From positions 1-64,000 of the forward strand of contig CAZQQX010000001.1 of the NCBI GenBank assembly GCA_964595565.1: 64,000 bases of DNA. Direction: 5' to 3'. Positions within the stretch are counted from its first letter, which is position 1, and every line of letters starts with the position of its first letter. The position numbers and the translations under genes are program-made. This document shows, one piece after another, positions 1-8,389 of this stretch. The notes under the pieces were generated by a model. That model saw only the letters and a list, made by a program, of their open reading frames with translations. It was not told the origin of the DNA and did not search any database. Origin of the DNA: JAQVEM01 sp964595565 (GTDB lineage: Bacteria > Actinomycetota > Humimicrobiia > Humimicrobiales > Humimicrobiaceae).

Positions 1-63
1 ATATTCTATAGCAATAAATATTATTAATAAAATTATTATCTTATTATACGAGGAGTATAGAGG

Positions 64-2031
64 ATGAGAGAAAGTTCTCAAAAGGATGAACCGCCTCAAA
101 GATTTATCAATTCAAATTCAGGTAAAAAAACAATCGGACCCATAGTTAACCTGGAAGAGTATTTAAAACCGGACTGGTGGAAAACAATTTTTAACTCAAA
201 TTATTTAAAAACAGATGGGGATATTGTTGATGACAGGGAGATTACACGGAAAGAGATAGATTTATTTATAAAGATACTGAATTTAGCTCCAGAGGACAGG
301 ATACTTGACCTGTGTTGCGGACACGGGCGCCATTCCATGGAGCTTGCAAACAGGGGATTTAATCATGTGGAAGGTCTGGACAGGTCTCACTACCTTATTC
401 AAAAGGCGAAGAAAGAATGCCTATCTGTTAGATTCAGAGAGGGTGACGCAAGAAAACTTCCTTATGCTCCCGATACATTTGATGTAGTTATGATTCCGGG
501 TAATAGCTTTGGATATTTTGAAACAGCTAAAGAAGATATGCTGGTTTTGAAAGAAGTTTTGAGAGTCCTTAAGCCCTGGGGCCGCTTCTTGATTGATATA
601 TCTGATGGAGAATATTTAAGAAAAAATATTAAACCACGCTCATGGGAGTGGATAGATAAGAAATATTTTGTTTGCAGGGAACGTTCATTATCTCTTGATA
701 AAACAAGATTGATTTCAAGGGAAATAATAAGTAACGTGGATAGCGGAGTGGTTGCGGACCAATTTTATGCTGAAAGACTTTATACTGTGGATGAAATAAT
801 TGATTTTTTAAAACAGGCTGGATTCAGTAATATCAGCTCCCGGGGGAGTATAACCCCTGATTCAAAAAGAAATCAGGACCTGGGTATGACCGAGAAAAGG
901 ATTATTGTATCAGCGATAGCCAAAAAAGAGTGGTCAGCGGTGAAGAGTAAAAAGCATTACTTAAGGAATGTGGTTGTTTTACTGGGTGACCCCAATAAGG
1001 TTGATATTCTAAAACCCCTTTATTTATTTGATGAAGATGACCTGTACACTATTGACAGGTTAAAAGATTCTTTAAGAGAAATTGAAAAAAGTTATAATTA
1101 TCGTTTTTATTATCTCTGCAACCATGAAACAATGGTAAAAGACCTTATTAAGATGCAGGAAAAAGGTAAGATAGATTTTGTGTTTAATCTTTGTGATGAA
1201 GGTTATTTTAATGATGCAAGAAAGGAACTCCATATTCCGGCGTTACTTGATATTCTGGGAATTCCGCATACAGGTTCTGAGCCCGCCTGTCTTGCCAATT
1301 GTTATGACAAATCACTTATAAGGGGTATTGCAGAAGAAATGCAAATTCCCACTCCCAGGGCTTTTTTTATAAAGTCGGGTGATGTATCATTTGAAGTTCC
1401 CTTTGATTTTCCAATGATTATTAAACCAAACTTTGGTGATTCAAGTTTTGGTATAACTAAGAGAAATGTGGTTAATAGCATTGAAGATGTTGTCTGCGTA
1501 ATTTCTGAAATAAGAGATAATCTCGGGTATGAAAAACCTATATTAATTGAAGAATTTTTAGAAGGAAAAGATTTAAGTGTGGGAATAATAGGAAATCTGC
1601 CGGATTCTTATATTGTTTTGCCAATAATTGAGGAAGATTACTCCGGGCTCCCGCCCGGACTTCCAAAGGTTTGCGGGTATGAGGCAAAATGGTTGCAGGA
1701 TTCACCCTACTGGAAAATTAAATCTATACCCGCCGGGTTAAAGGCAGAAACTGAAAGATTTATTGTTGGTTGTTCTCTGAGAATGTTTGAAAGACTTGAG
1801 TGCAATGATTATGCACGTCTTGACTGGAGGTTAAACTCAAAAGGGGAACCAAAATTACTGGAGGTCAACCCTAATCCAGGGTGGTGCTGGGATGGACACC
1901 TGGCTAAAATGGCCGGGCTGAAGGATATGTCTTATACTGAGATGTTGTTAACTATATTGATAGAAGCTGAAAAGAGGCTTAAATATGGAGAAAAACTTGA
2001 TAAATTGGCCGGAGATAAATTGAAAATATAG
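64..2031 (+). CDS. SAM methyltransferase fused to D-Ala-D-Ala-ligase-like ATP-grasp enzyme
   Basis: This 655-residue protein joins two enzymes. Residues about 60-290 form a class I SAM-dependent methyltransferase, with the SAM loop LDLCCGHGRH near 81-90 and an acidic residue (GLDRS) after strand 2. Residues about 300-640 resemble a D-alanine-D-alanine ligase ATP-grasp fold: an N-terminal Rossmann part (VVVLLGD), the lysine and glycine-rich loop IIKPNFGDSSFG near 452-463, IEEFLEGKD near 495-503 and the metal-binding EVNPNPG near 600-606. The ATG follows a GAGGAG-type ribosome site. The family forms amide bonds between an amino acid and a carboxylate using ATP; neither the substrate nor the methyl acceptor can be read from the sequence. 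It is unlikely to be the main cell-wall Ddl because of the fusion. The domain calls are firm and the function is open. Confidence 0.8.
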   Translation: MRESSQKDEPPQRFINSNSGKKTIGPIVNLEEYLKPDWWKTIFNSNYLKTDGDIVDDREITRKEIDLFIKILNLAPEDRILDLCCGHGRHSMELANRGFNHVEGLDRSHYLIQKAKKECLSVRFREGDARKLPYAPDTFDVVMIPGNSFGYFETAKEDMLVLKEVLRVLKPWGRFLIDISDGEYLRKNIKPRSWEWIDKKYFVCRERSLSLDKTRLISREIISNVDSGVVADQFYAERLYTVDEIIDFLKQAGFSNISSRGSITPDSKRNQDLGMTEKRIIVSAIAKKEWSAVKSKKHYLRNVVVLLGDPNKVDILKPLYLFDEDDLYTIDRLKDSLREIEKSYNYRFYYLCNHETMVKDLIKMQEKGKIDFVFNLCDEGYFNDARKELHIPALLDILGIPHTGSEPACLANCYDKSLIRGIAEEMQIPTPRAFFIKSGDVSFEVPFDFPMIIKPNFGDSSFGITKRNVVNSIEDVVCVISEIRDNLGYEKPILIEEFLEGKDLSVGIIGNLPDSYIVLPIIEEDYSGLPPGLPKVCGYEAKWLQDSPYWKIKSIPAGLKAETERFIVGCSLRMFERLECNDYARLDWRLNSKGEPKLLEVNPNPGWCWDGHLAKMAGLKDMSYTEMLLTILIEAEKRLKYGEKLDKLAGDKLKI

Positions 2032-2106
2032 CAGGTAATAAAAAAAATTAAAATCTATTTATTAATGAAAAGTATACGGCAATTAAAAGGAAGTAAATGA
2101 TAAAAC

Positions 2107-3237
2107 ATGGCTTTTTTTGAAATTGCAGGCAGAGATGAAAAATCCGGCGCAAGAGCGGGAACAATAACAACAAAAAGGGGGAAAATAAATACCCCTGTTT
2201 TTATGCCAGTGGGAACCAAAGCAGCGGTTAAAGCAGTTACAAGTGGGCAGCTTTATGAACTGGGATGTGAAATTTTACTGGGAAATCTCTATCATCTTTA
2301 CCTTCAACCCGGGATTGAAGTTATAGAAAAAGCCGGGGGGCTTCACAGGTTTATGAACTGGAAGAAAAGTATATTAACCGATAGCGGCGGGTTTCAGGTG
2401 TTCAGTCTGAGCAGGATAAGAAAAGTTGTAGATGATGGAGTTGAATTCAGGTCCATAGTTGATGGCTCAAGTCATTTTTTTACTCCGGAAAATGTGATAA
2501 AAATGCAGCAGAGAATAGGGTCTGATATAATTATGGTTCTTGATGAATGCATACCATTTAACGAAGATTACAATTATACTCTTGAAGCAGCAACAAGGAC
2601 TATCAGGTGGGCAGAATTGTCACTAAAAGCAAAAAGAAGCACGGGCAATAATGAAGATAACAGGATGTTTGGAATAGTTCAGGGTGGATTTATAGAAAGT
2701 TTAAGAAAATATTGTGCCCGGTCAATATCTGAGATGGATTTTGATGGTATAGCAATTGGTGGATTGAGTGTCGGTGAAAAAAGAGATAGAACAATTGATA
2801 TTTTAAATTATACCATAGAATATGTAGATAGAAAAAAACCTGTTTATTTTATGGGGCTGGGAGACCCCATCGGGATTATAGAAGCTATAAGTAGCGGAGT
2901 GGATATGTTTGACTGTGTTATGCCCACCAGAATATCTCGAAATGGAAGTGCTTTTACTTCAGAAGGAAGAATAAATATAAAAAATAAAAAATATACTTAT
3001 GACATGACGCCCCTTGATAATGAATGCGATTGTTACACCTGTAAAAATTATTCAAAATCTTATTTAAGGCATCTGTTCAGGAGCAGAGAGATACTTTCAA
3101 GCATACTTTTGACCATACACAACCTTCATTTTATTTTTAACACAGTTAACCGGGCAAGGAAATCCATACTGGCCGGGAGCTTTAATGATTTCAAACATAA
3201 TTTTTTAACAAAATATATGGAAAATACAAAAGTGTAA
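2107..3237 (+). CDS. tgt: tRNA-guanine transglycosylase
   Basis: Exchanges guanine 34 of GUN-anticodon tRNAs for the queuosine precursor. The 376-residue length is normal. Visible family marks are LTDSGGFQVFSL, which carries the catalytic aspartate region, FGIVQGG, GGLSVGE, the second aspartate in GVDMFDCVMPTR, and the C-terminal zinc site CDCYTCK followed by YLRHL. The ATG at 2107 follows a weak AAGGAAG. It sits ahead of yajC-secD-secF, a common bacterial neighbourhood. No queuosine biosynthesis genes are in the window, so the precursor may be made elsewhere or salvaged. Confidence 0.95.
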   Translation: MAFFEIAGRDEKSGARAGTITTKRGKINTPVFMPVGTKAAVKAVTSGQLYELGCEILLGNLYHLYLQPGIEVIEKAGGLHRFMNWKKSILTDSGGFQVFSLSRIRKVVDDGVEFRSIVDGSSHFFTPENVIKMQQRIGSDIIMVLDECIPFNEDYNYTLEAATRTIRWAELSLKAKRSTGNNEDNRMFGIVQGGFIESLRKYCARSISEMDFDGIAIGGLSVGEKRDRTIDILNYTIEYVDRKKPVYFMGLGDPIGIIEAISSGVDMFDCVMPTRISRNGSAFTSEGRINIKNKKYTYDMTPLDNECDCYTCKNYSKSYLRHLFRSREILSSILLTIHNLHFIFNTVNRARKSILAGSFNDFKHNFLTKYMENTKV

Positions 3238-3597
3238 AGTTTATTGTTATATTTCTAATATATTTATAAATTTTTCCACATCTTGAAGTTCTTTATATTT
3301 CTAACTTTTATATTTTTAATATTGTATACTAAAATAACTTAGGTTAAAATAACCCATAGCCCGTGCCGGTCCCGGGTGTTAGAAGTTTTTTTATATTTAA
3401 TTATATTATAATATATAAATATATTTTAGTTTTGTATTAATTATATATGCCGGTTTGTAAACAATATTCGGCCACAGGCAGTTGTTTATAATCCTTAAAA
3501 GTACAGAAGGCGGAAAACCGACTTAATATATATTTGCAAAAATTTTAAAAAAGTTAATAATAGTGATATTTAGTTATTGAAAAATATTTTTTAAGGA
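3238..3597 (+). other. Intergenic region between tgt and yajC
   Basis: These 360 bases hold no credible gene. The sequence is very AT-rich apart from a GC-rich island near 3351-3380 and a smaller structured stretch near 3448-3520, where CGGTTT (3451-3456) could pair with AAACCG further on and AAACAA with TTGTTT. TTGCAA at 3534-3539 and TAATAG at 3558-3563, 18 bp apart, could be a promoter for the yajC operon. I recognise no known riboswitch. Confidence 0.4.
3336..3394 (+). terminator. Possible structured terminator after tgt
   Basis: AACTT (3336-3340) can pair with AAGTT (3383-3387), enclosing a GGTTA/TAACC hairpin and a GC-rich CCCG/CGGG hairpin, and a run of seven T follows at 3386-3392. 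This fits a Rho-independent terminator or a small structured RNA ending in one. The lower stem is short, so confidence is limited. Confidence 0.35.
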
Positions 3598-3603
3598 GTG
3601 TTT

Positions 3604-4032
3604 ATGAATTTAAAAAGAAGATTAATAAGTATTTTAGTTATTGGTATGCTTATAGTTGGCCTGGGTGTTTTGAGTGCTTCATGTTACCCGGTTACAACAG
3701 GAGGAGAGGCTACAGACGGGGGTACCGAGACTGCTGAGGCAGCAGAAGCCGGTACCATGTCCGGTATTTTTGCCAGTTACGGTACATGGATATGGCTGGC
3801 AATACTTGCAGTAGCATTTTATTTTTTACTCATAAGACCACAGAGGGTAAGGACAAAAAAAGCGCAGGATTTAATGTCCAACCTGCAGAGGGGCGACGAA
3901 GTGGTTACCATAGGAGGGTTTTATGGAAGGATTAAAGATGTAAGAGATGATGTTATGATAATAACAATCGCCAGCGGGATAGATATAAAAATAAATAAAA
4001 GTGCTATTGCCAGAAAAGTCACTCAACAGTAA
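3604..4032 (+). CDS. yajC: Preprotein translocase subunit YajC
   Basis: YajC is a small membrane partner of SecDF. I prefer the ATG at 3604 (142 residues) over the in-frame GTG at 3598, because AAGGAG at 3593-3598 overlaps that GTG and is well spaced for the ATG. The usual YajC core is at the C-terminal side: a membrane helix (WIWLAILAVAFYFLLIRPQ) followed by RTKKAQDLMSNLQRGDEVVTIGG. Unusually, there is an extra hydrophobic N-terminus of about 27 residues ending at a cysteine (LSASC) and a Gly/Thr/Glu-rich linker before the core helix, so the protein may have a cleaved signal or two helices. It is directly followed by secD. Confidence 0.9.
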   Translation: MNLKRRLISILVIGMLIVGLGVLSASCYPVTTGGEATDGGTETAEAAEAGTMSGIFASYGTWIWLAILAVAFYFLLIRPQRVRTKKAQDLMSNLQRGDEVVTIGGFYGRIKDVRDDVMIITIASGIDIKINKSAIARKVTQQ

Positions 4033-4034
4033 AT

Positions 4035-5660
4035 ATGAGAAATAAAAAAATTCATATTACTATTATTATAATTTTTATTCTAATAATAGGTGTAAGTTTC
4101 TACTATATTTTTAGAGACTCAATTTCCAATTCTATAAAACTGGGGCTTGACCTTAAAGGTGGCACCCAGATTATTCTCAAACCTGTGGGAGAGGAAGCGG
4201 AAGATATAACCCCGGAAAAGCTTAACCATACCATGGATATTATAAGGGACAGGATTGATAGGCTGGGTGTATCGGAACCTCTTATTACCAGAGATCAGGT
4301 AAACAATATTGTGGTTCAGCTTCCGGGAGTAGAGGACCCCGATAGCGCAAAAGAAATAATAGGTAAAACCGCAAACCTTGAATTCCGCCTTGTCCGGGGT
4401 ACTTTTGTTTCCAGAATAGATAACAGCTGGTCTATAGTTGGCCTGGATTATGAAAACGGAAAACTGTTAATTGACCCCGGGGCTGAAGAAACATTATTAA
4501 TTGAAGATATAAATAAGTTTTATCAGGGTGAACCTGCAATAACAGGAGGCAGATTGATAACCAACCCTGAAAGTGGTGAGATAATTCTTGTTTCCCCTAA
4601 AAGTCAAACCGGGTCTGAGGAAACTCAGGAAGAAAATGATGATTCCAAAGAATACGATTTAAACTCTGAAGAAATAATTGGTATTGTAGAATACGATGAT
4701 GTGACAGGAGAGATTTTCATTGTTAAAGAGGATGAGAAGATAGGAGAGATACTTGTTGATTCAAGGACAGGCGCTGCAACTCTGGTCGGGCCCGTACTTA
4801 TAGAGGGTGACGAAGGGCTCGCAAATGCAGTAGCGGGTTATGATAATTATGGAAACATAAGAGTTGGTTTAAGTTTTAAAGGCGAAGCAGTAGAAAAATT
4901 TGGTGAAATTACAACCGGAAATACTGGAAGAAACCTTGCCATTGTACTGGATGAGGAAATTGAATCGGCACCTTATATTGAAGTTCCGATAACAGACGGA
5001 GAAGCAGAAATTACTGGTATAAGTAGTATAGAAGAGGCAAAGAATATTGAACTTGTCCTGCAGACAGGGGCATTTCCCATTAACCTCAAGATAGAAGAAA
5101 GCAGCACTGTCGGTCCGACTCTCGGAATGGATTCATTAACCAGAGGGATATATGCAGGGATAGCCGGTTTTATTTTAATAATTGTCTTTATGTTCTTTTA
5201 TTACCGGGGGTTCGGTATTTACTCTGCTATCGGGCTAATAATATATATTATAATTTTCTGGGGGATAATATCGGCTATAGGTGCTGCGCTCACACTCCCC
5301 GGTATAGCGGGAATTATACTGACCATAGGTATGGCGGTGGATGCGAATGTTATAATATTTGAAAGAATAAAAGAAGAGGTATTAAAAGATAAATCTCCCA
5401 GAATTGCCGTAAGTGAGGGTTTTAAAAATGCAATAAGGACCATAACTGATTCCAATGTTACCACTTTAATTACGGCAGGTGCACTTTATCAGTTTGGTAC
5501 TGGTCCCATTCAGGGTTTTGCGGTTACTTTAAGCCTTGGTGTAGTAATAAGTATGGTAGTAAGCCTTTTATTTACCAGGTCCTTTATATTTTTAATGGCC
5601 GGAATTCCCGGAATGTCGACCCCGGCATTTTTAGGGATAAGAAGAAAGAGCGGTGAGTAA
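4035..5660 (+). CDS. secD: Protein translocase subunit SecD
   Basis: SecD is the first half of the SecDF proton-driven motor that assists protein export. The 541-residue protein has an N-terminal membrane helix, the LGLDLKGGTQ motif, a large extracytoplasmic P1 region, and the C-terminal RND-type membrane block with LPGIAGIILTIGMAVDANVIIFERIKEE. The P1 region carries an acidic, poorly conserved stretch (about residues 150-250, including SEETQEENDDSKE) that looks like an insertion. The gene begins 2 bases after yajC stops and has no clear ribosome site, which suggests translational coupling. Confidence 0.95.
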   Translation: MRNKKIHITIIIIFILIIGVSFYYIFRDSISNSIKLGLDLKGGTQIILKPVGEEAEDITPEKLNHTMDIIRDRIDRLGVSEPLITRDQVNNIVVQLPGVEDPDSAKEIIGKTANLEFRLVRGTFVSRIDNSWSIVGLDYENGKLLIDPGAEETLLIEDINKFYQGEPAITGGRLITNPESGEIILVSPKSQTGSEETQEENDDSKEYDLNSEEIIGIVEYDDVTGEIFIVKEDEKIGEILVDSRTGAATLVGPVLIEGDEGLANAVAGYDNYGNIRVGLSFKGEAVEKFGEITTGNTGRNLAIVLDEEIESAPYIEVPITDGEAEITGISSIEEAKNIELVLQTGAFPINLKIEESSTVGPTLGMDSLTRGIYAGIAGFILIIVFMFFYYRGFGIYSAIGLIIYIIIFWGIISAIGAALTLPGIAGIILTIGMAVDANVIIFERIKEEVLKDKSPRIAVSEGFKNAIRTITDSNVTTLITAGALYQFGTGPIQGFAVTLSLGVVISMVVSLLFTRSFIFLMAGIPGMSTPAFLGIRRKSGE

Positions 5661-5666
5661 ACTATA

Positions 5667-6590
5667 TTGAAGTTTAGAAGTTATAATTTTAATTTTGTAG
5701 GTAAAAAGAAAATATGGTTTTTCATATCACTTGCGGTGATACTGGCAGGAGTAATTGGATATTTTGCCAATGGAGGGTTTAACCTGGGAATTGATTTTTT
5801 AGGCGGCTCACTTATTGAAGTAAAATTTGAAAGAGATACCAGCGCAGCCGAAATACGGGAAATCATGAGTGACATCGGGCACCAGAATATAATAATACAG
5901 CGGGTGGTAAATAATTTAATACAGACAGAATCCGACAGGTTCATTATTAGAATAAAAGTAAAAGAAATAGGAACATCAATAACTGAAGAGGAAAAAAATG
6001 AAATACTGGATGCACTGGATGAAAAAATAGGAGTTGAAGGGCAACTTTTACAGGATAGAGATGTAGACCCGGGTTTTGGGAATGTACTTATATTGAATGC
6101 ATTAAAAGCAATTGCCATAAGTATTGCCGGAATCCTGATATATATATGGATTAGATTTGAATTCAGGTTTGGAGCAGTGGCAATTGCAGCATTAATTCAT
6201 GATGTCCTGGTTACGGTCGGTGTGTATGCTATTTTAAACCGTGAGATTAATACCTCAACCATAGCTGCTCTGCTTACCATTATAGGTTATTCTTTAAATG
6301 ATACTATTGTTGTATTTGACAGAATAAGAGAAAATACCCCTCTCACAGGAAAGTCAGGTTATAGTGAAGTAGTTAATACTTCAATAAATGCAACACTGTC
6401 AAGGTCCATAAATACTTCTATAACCACGTTATTTCCGGTAATACTGCTTCTTATAATGGGGACCACAGCGCTAAAAGATTTTGCTGTGGCTCTTACTATA
6501 GGTATAATAACCGGAACGTACTCATCTATATTTTTTGCAAGCCCAATTCTTGTGGCCTGGAACAATAGGTTCCCAAAATTTAAGAAATAA
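5667..6590 (+). CDS. secF: Protein translocase subunit SecF
   Basis: SecF is the second half of the SecDF motor. The 307 residues include an N-terminal helix, the GIDFLGGSLIEV motif, a periplasmic-side domain and five more membrane segments with SLNDTIVVFDRIREN. The only suitable start is TTG at 5667, 6 bases after secD, giving the usual short N-terminus. recJ follows after 3 bases, so yajC-secD-secF-recJ form one operon. Confidence 0.95.
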   Translation: MKFRSYNFNFVGKKKIWFFISLAVILAGVIGYFANGGFNLGIDFLGGSLIEVKFERDTSAAEIREIMSDIGHQNIIIQRVVNNLIQTESDRFIIRIKVKEIGTSITEEEKNEILDALDEKIGVEGQLLQDRDVDPGFGNVLILNALKAIAISIAGILIYIWIRFEFRFGAVAIAALIHDVLVTVGVYAILNREINTSTIAALLTIIGYSLNDTIVVFDRIRENTPLTGKSGYSEVVNTSINATLSRSINTSITTLFPVILLLIMGTTALKDFAVALTIGIITGTYSSIFFASPILVAWNNRFPKFKK

Positions 6591-6593
6591 AAA

Positions 6594-8324
6594 ATGACGG
6601 ATATTCCTTCCAACTGGATATGCAGAAATAAAAGAAAACCGGATGTAAAACTTTTAAAAGAAAAAAGATACAGTGCGGTTTTACTGGAACTCCTTGCCAG
6701 AAGAAATATAATAACCGGAGATGAAGTAATTTCTTTTCTTAATCCATCTCTTAAAAATCTCCATGACCCCATGGAACTCCCCGGAATCAGTGATGGCATA
6801 AGAAGGGTTAAAGAGGCACTGGTAAAAAAGGAAAATGTAATAATATTCGGGGACTATGATGCCGATGGAATCATAAGCGCTGCACTTATGTATAAATTTT
6901 TAAAAGAGCTGGGGCTGGATACAGATGTATATATACCCGACAGGTTTGAAGAGGGTTATGACCTGTCAGTTGATTTTTTAAAAAGGGTCATAAGAGAGGG
7001 CAGGCATGATTTAATTATTTCAGTAGATTGTGGAACAAACTGTGTAGAGGTACAGGATTTTGTAAGAGAAAATTCATGCCCGGATATAATAGTATGTGAC
7101 CATCACAATCAATCGGTTAATTTAAATAAAGTACCGGACAGGTATATAATAATTAATCCAAAACTAAAAGATTCCGGGTATAAATTTAAATATCTAAGCG
7201 GGGCAGCGGTTACATTTAAATTTATAACCGCTATTTTAAGGAAACTTGACCATAAATTTAAGAAGAACTTTAAAAAAGATTATCTTACCGGTTTTCTGGA
7301 CCTGGTTGCCATATCAACAATTGCGGATATAATGCCCCTGGTTGATGAAAACAGGATAATAGTAAAAAAGGGTCTTAAGGTTTTACAAAAAACCAGAAAT
7401 AAGGGTCTTAAAAAAATGATAGATACTTTAAACGGAAAAAAGGGATATGTAGATGAATATGATATAGGATTTATAATAGCCCCAAGATTAAATGCGGCAG
7501 GTAGAATTAAAAAGGCAGAAACAAGCTTTGACCTGTTAATTAAAGAAGGGAATACCCTGGATAAAATAGTAGATAAACTTAATTCATTTAACCAGAGCAG
7601 GCAGAGGATACAGAAAGATATATTTAATGAGATAGTGGAAAATAATGACTTTAAGAGCATTATTGAAGAAAAAAGGATATTTATAGGTAAATCAAAAAAC
7701 TGGAATGAAGGGGTTCTGGGAATAGTTGCTTCAAATATTGTAAAAAAGTTTAATATACCGGCTATTTTATTCAGGGAGTTTAAGGGCAGAGTTAAAGGCT
7801 CGGGGAGAAGTATCGATAAGTTTGATTTATATGAGAATTTAAATAAATTAAGTAATCTGTTTGATAGTTTTGGGGGGCACAGACTGGCATGCGGTATAAG
7901 CATGAACGCCATAAATTATGAAACTTTTTATGAGAGTCTGGTAAAAATTGTCAGCAATACTTTAAAAATAGATGATATTGAGAAAAAAAACATTTATGAT
8001 GTTGAGATAAATTTTAAACATATAAGTAAAGGAATACCGGAAGATATTAATTTACTTAAACCATTTGGCAATGAAAATCCCGGGCCCGTGTTTTTAACCA
8101 GGGACTGTGTTATATATAATTTTTCTTACCTGTCAGAGGGAAAGCATATCAGGTTAAAACTCAAGCAAGATGGGATAATAATAGATGCAATGTTATTCGG
8201 AGCGGATGAAAGGATAAAAGAAAAAATATTAAAAAACAATAAAATCAGTATTTTATATAGAATTGAGGAAAATAACCGGGGGAATTTTGGAACTATAAGG
8301 CTTGTTATTATTGACTTATTTTAG
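6594..8324 (+). CDS. recJ: Single-stranded-DNA exonuclease RecJ
   Basis: RecJ is a 5'-3' single-strand DNA exonuclease acting in recombination and repair. Its DHH phosphoesterase motifs are present: DYDADGIISAAL near residue 87, SVDCGTN and CDHHNQS, then the DHHA1-type block with FGGHRLACGIS and a C-terminal OB-like part. At 576 residues it has the short length common in Gram-positives. The ATG at 6594 lies directly after secF. Confidence 0.93.
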   Translation: MTDIPSNWICRNKRKPDVKLLKEKRYSAVLLELLARRNIITGDEVISFLNPSLKNLHDPMELPGISDGIRRVKEALVKKENVIIFGDYDADGIISAALMYKFLKELGLDTDVYIPDRFEEGYDLSVDFLKRVIREGRHDLIISVDCGTNCVEVQDFVRENSCPDIIVCDHHNQSVNLNKVPDRYIIINPKLKDSGYKFKYLSGAAVTFKFITAILRKLDHKFKKNFKKDYLTGFLDLVAISTIADIMPLVDENRIIVKKGLKVLQKTRNKGLKKMIDTLNGKKGYVDEYDIGFIIAPRLNAAGRIKKAETSFDLLIKEGNTLDKIVDKLNSFNQSRQRIQKDIFNEIVENNDFKSIIEEKRIFIGKSKNWNEGVLGIVASNIVKKFNIPAILFREFKGRVKGSGRSIDKFDLYENLNKLSNLFDSFGGHRLACGISMNAINYETFYESLVKIVSNTLKIDDIEKKNIYDVEINFKHISKGIPEDINLLKPFGNENPGPVFLTRDCVIYNFSYLSEGKHIRLKLKQDGIIIDAMLFGADERIKEKILKNNKISILYRIEENNRGNFGTIRLVIIDLF

Positions 8325-8389
8325 AGAATTAGAAAATGTTTTATAATAATGTTTATAAATTTAAATAATTAATAAAAATTTCGGTGAAA

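Noticed and set aside
3448..3520. Known riboswitch upstream of yajC
   Set aside because: Compared from memory with c-di-GMP, SAM, TPP, cobalamin, THF, purine and fluoride consensus elements; none fits.
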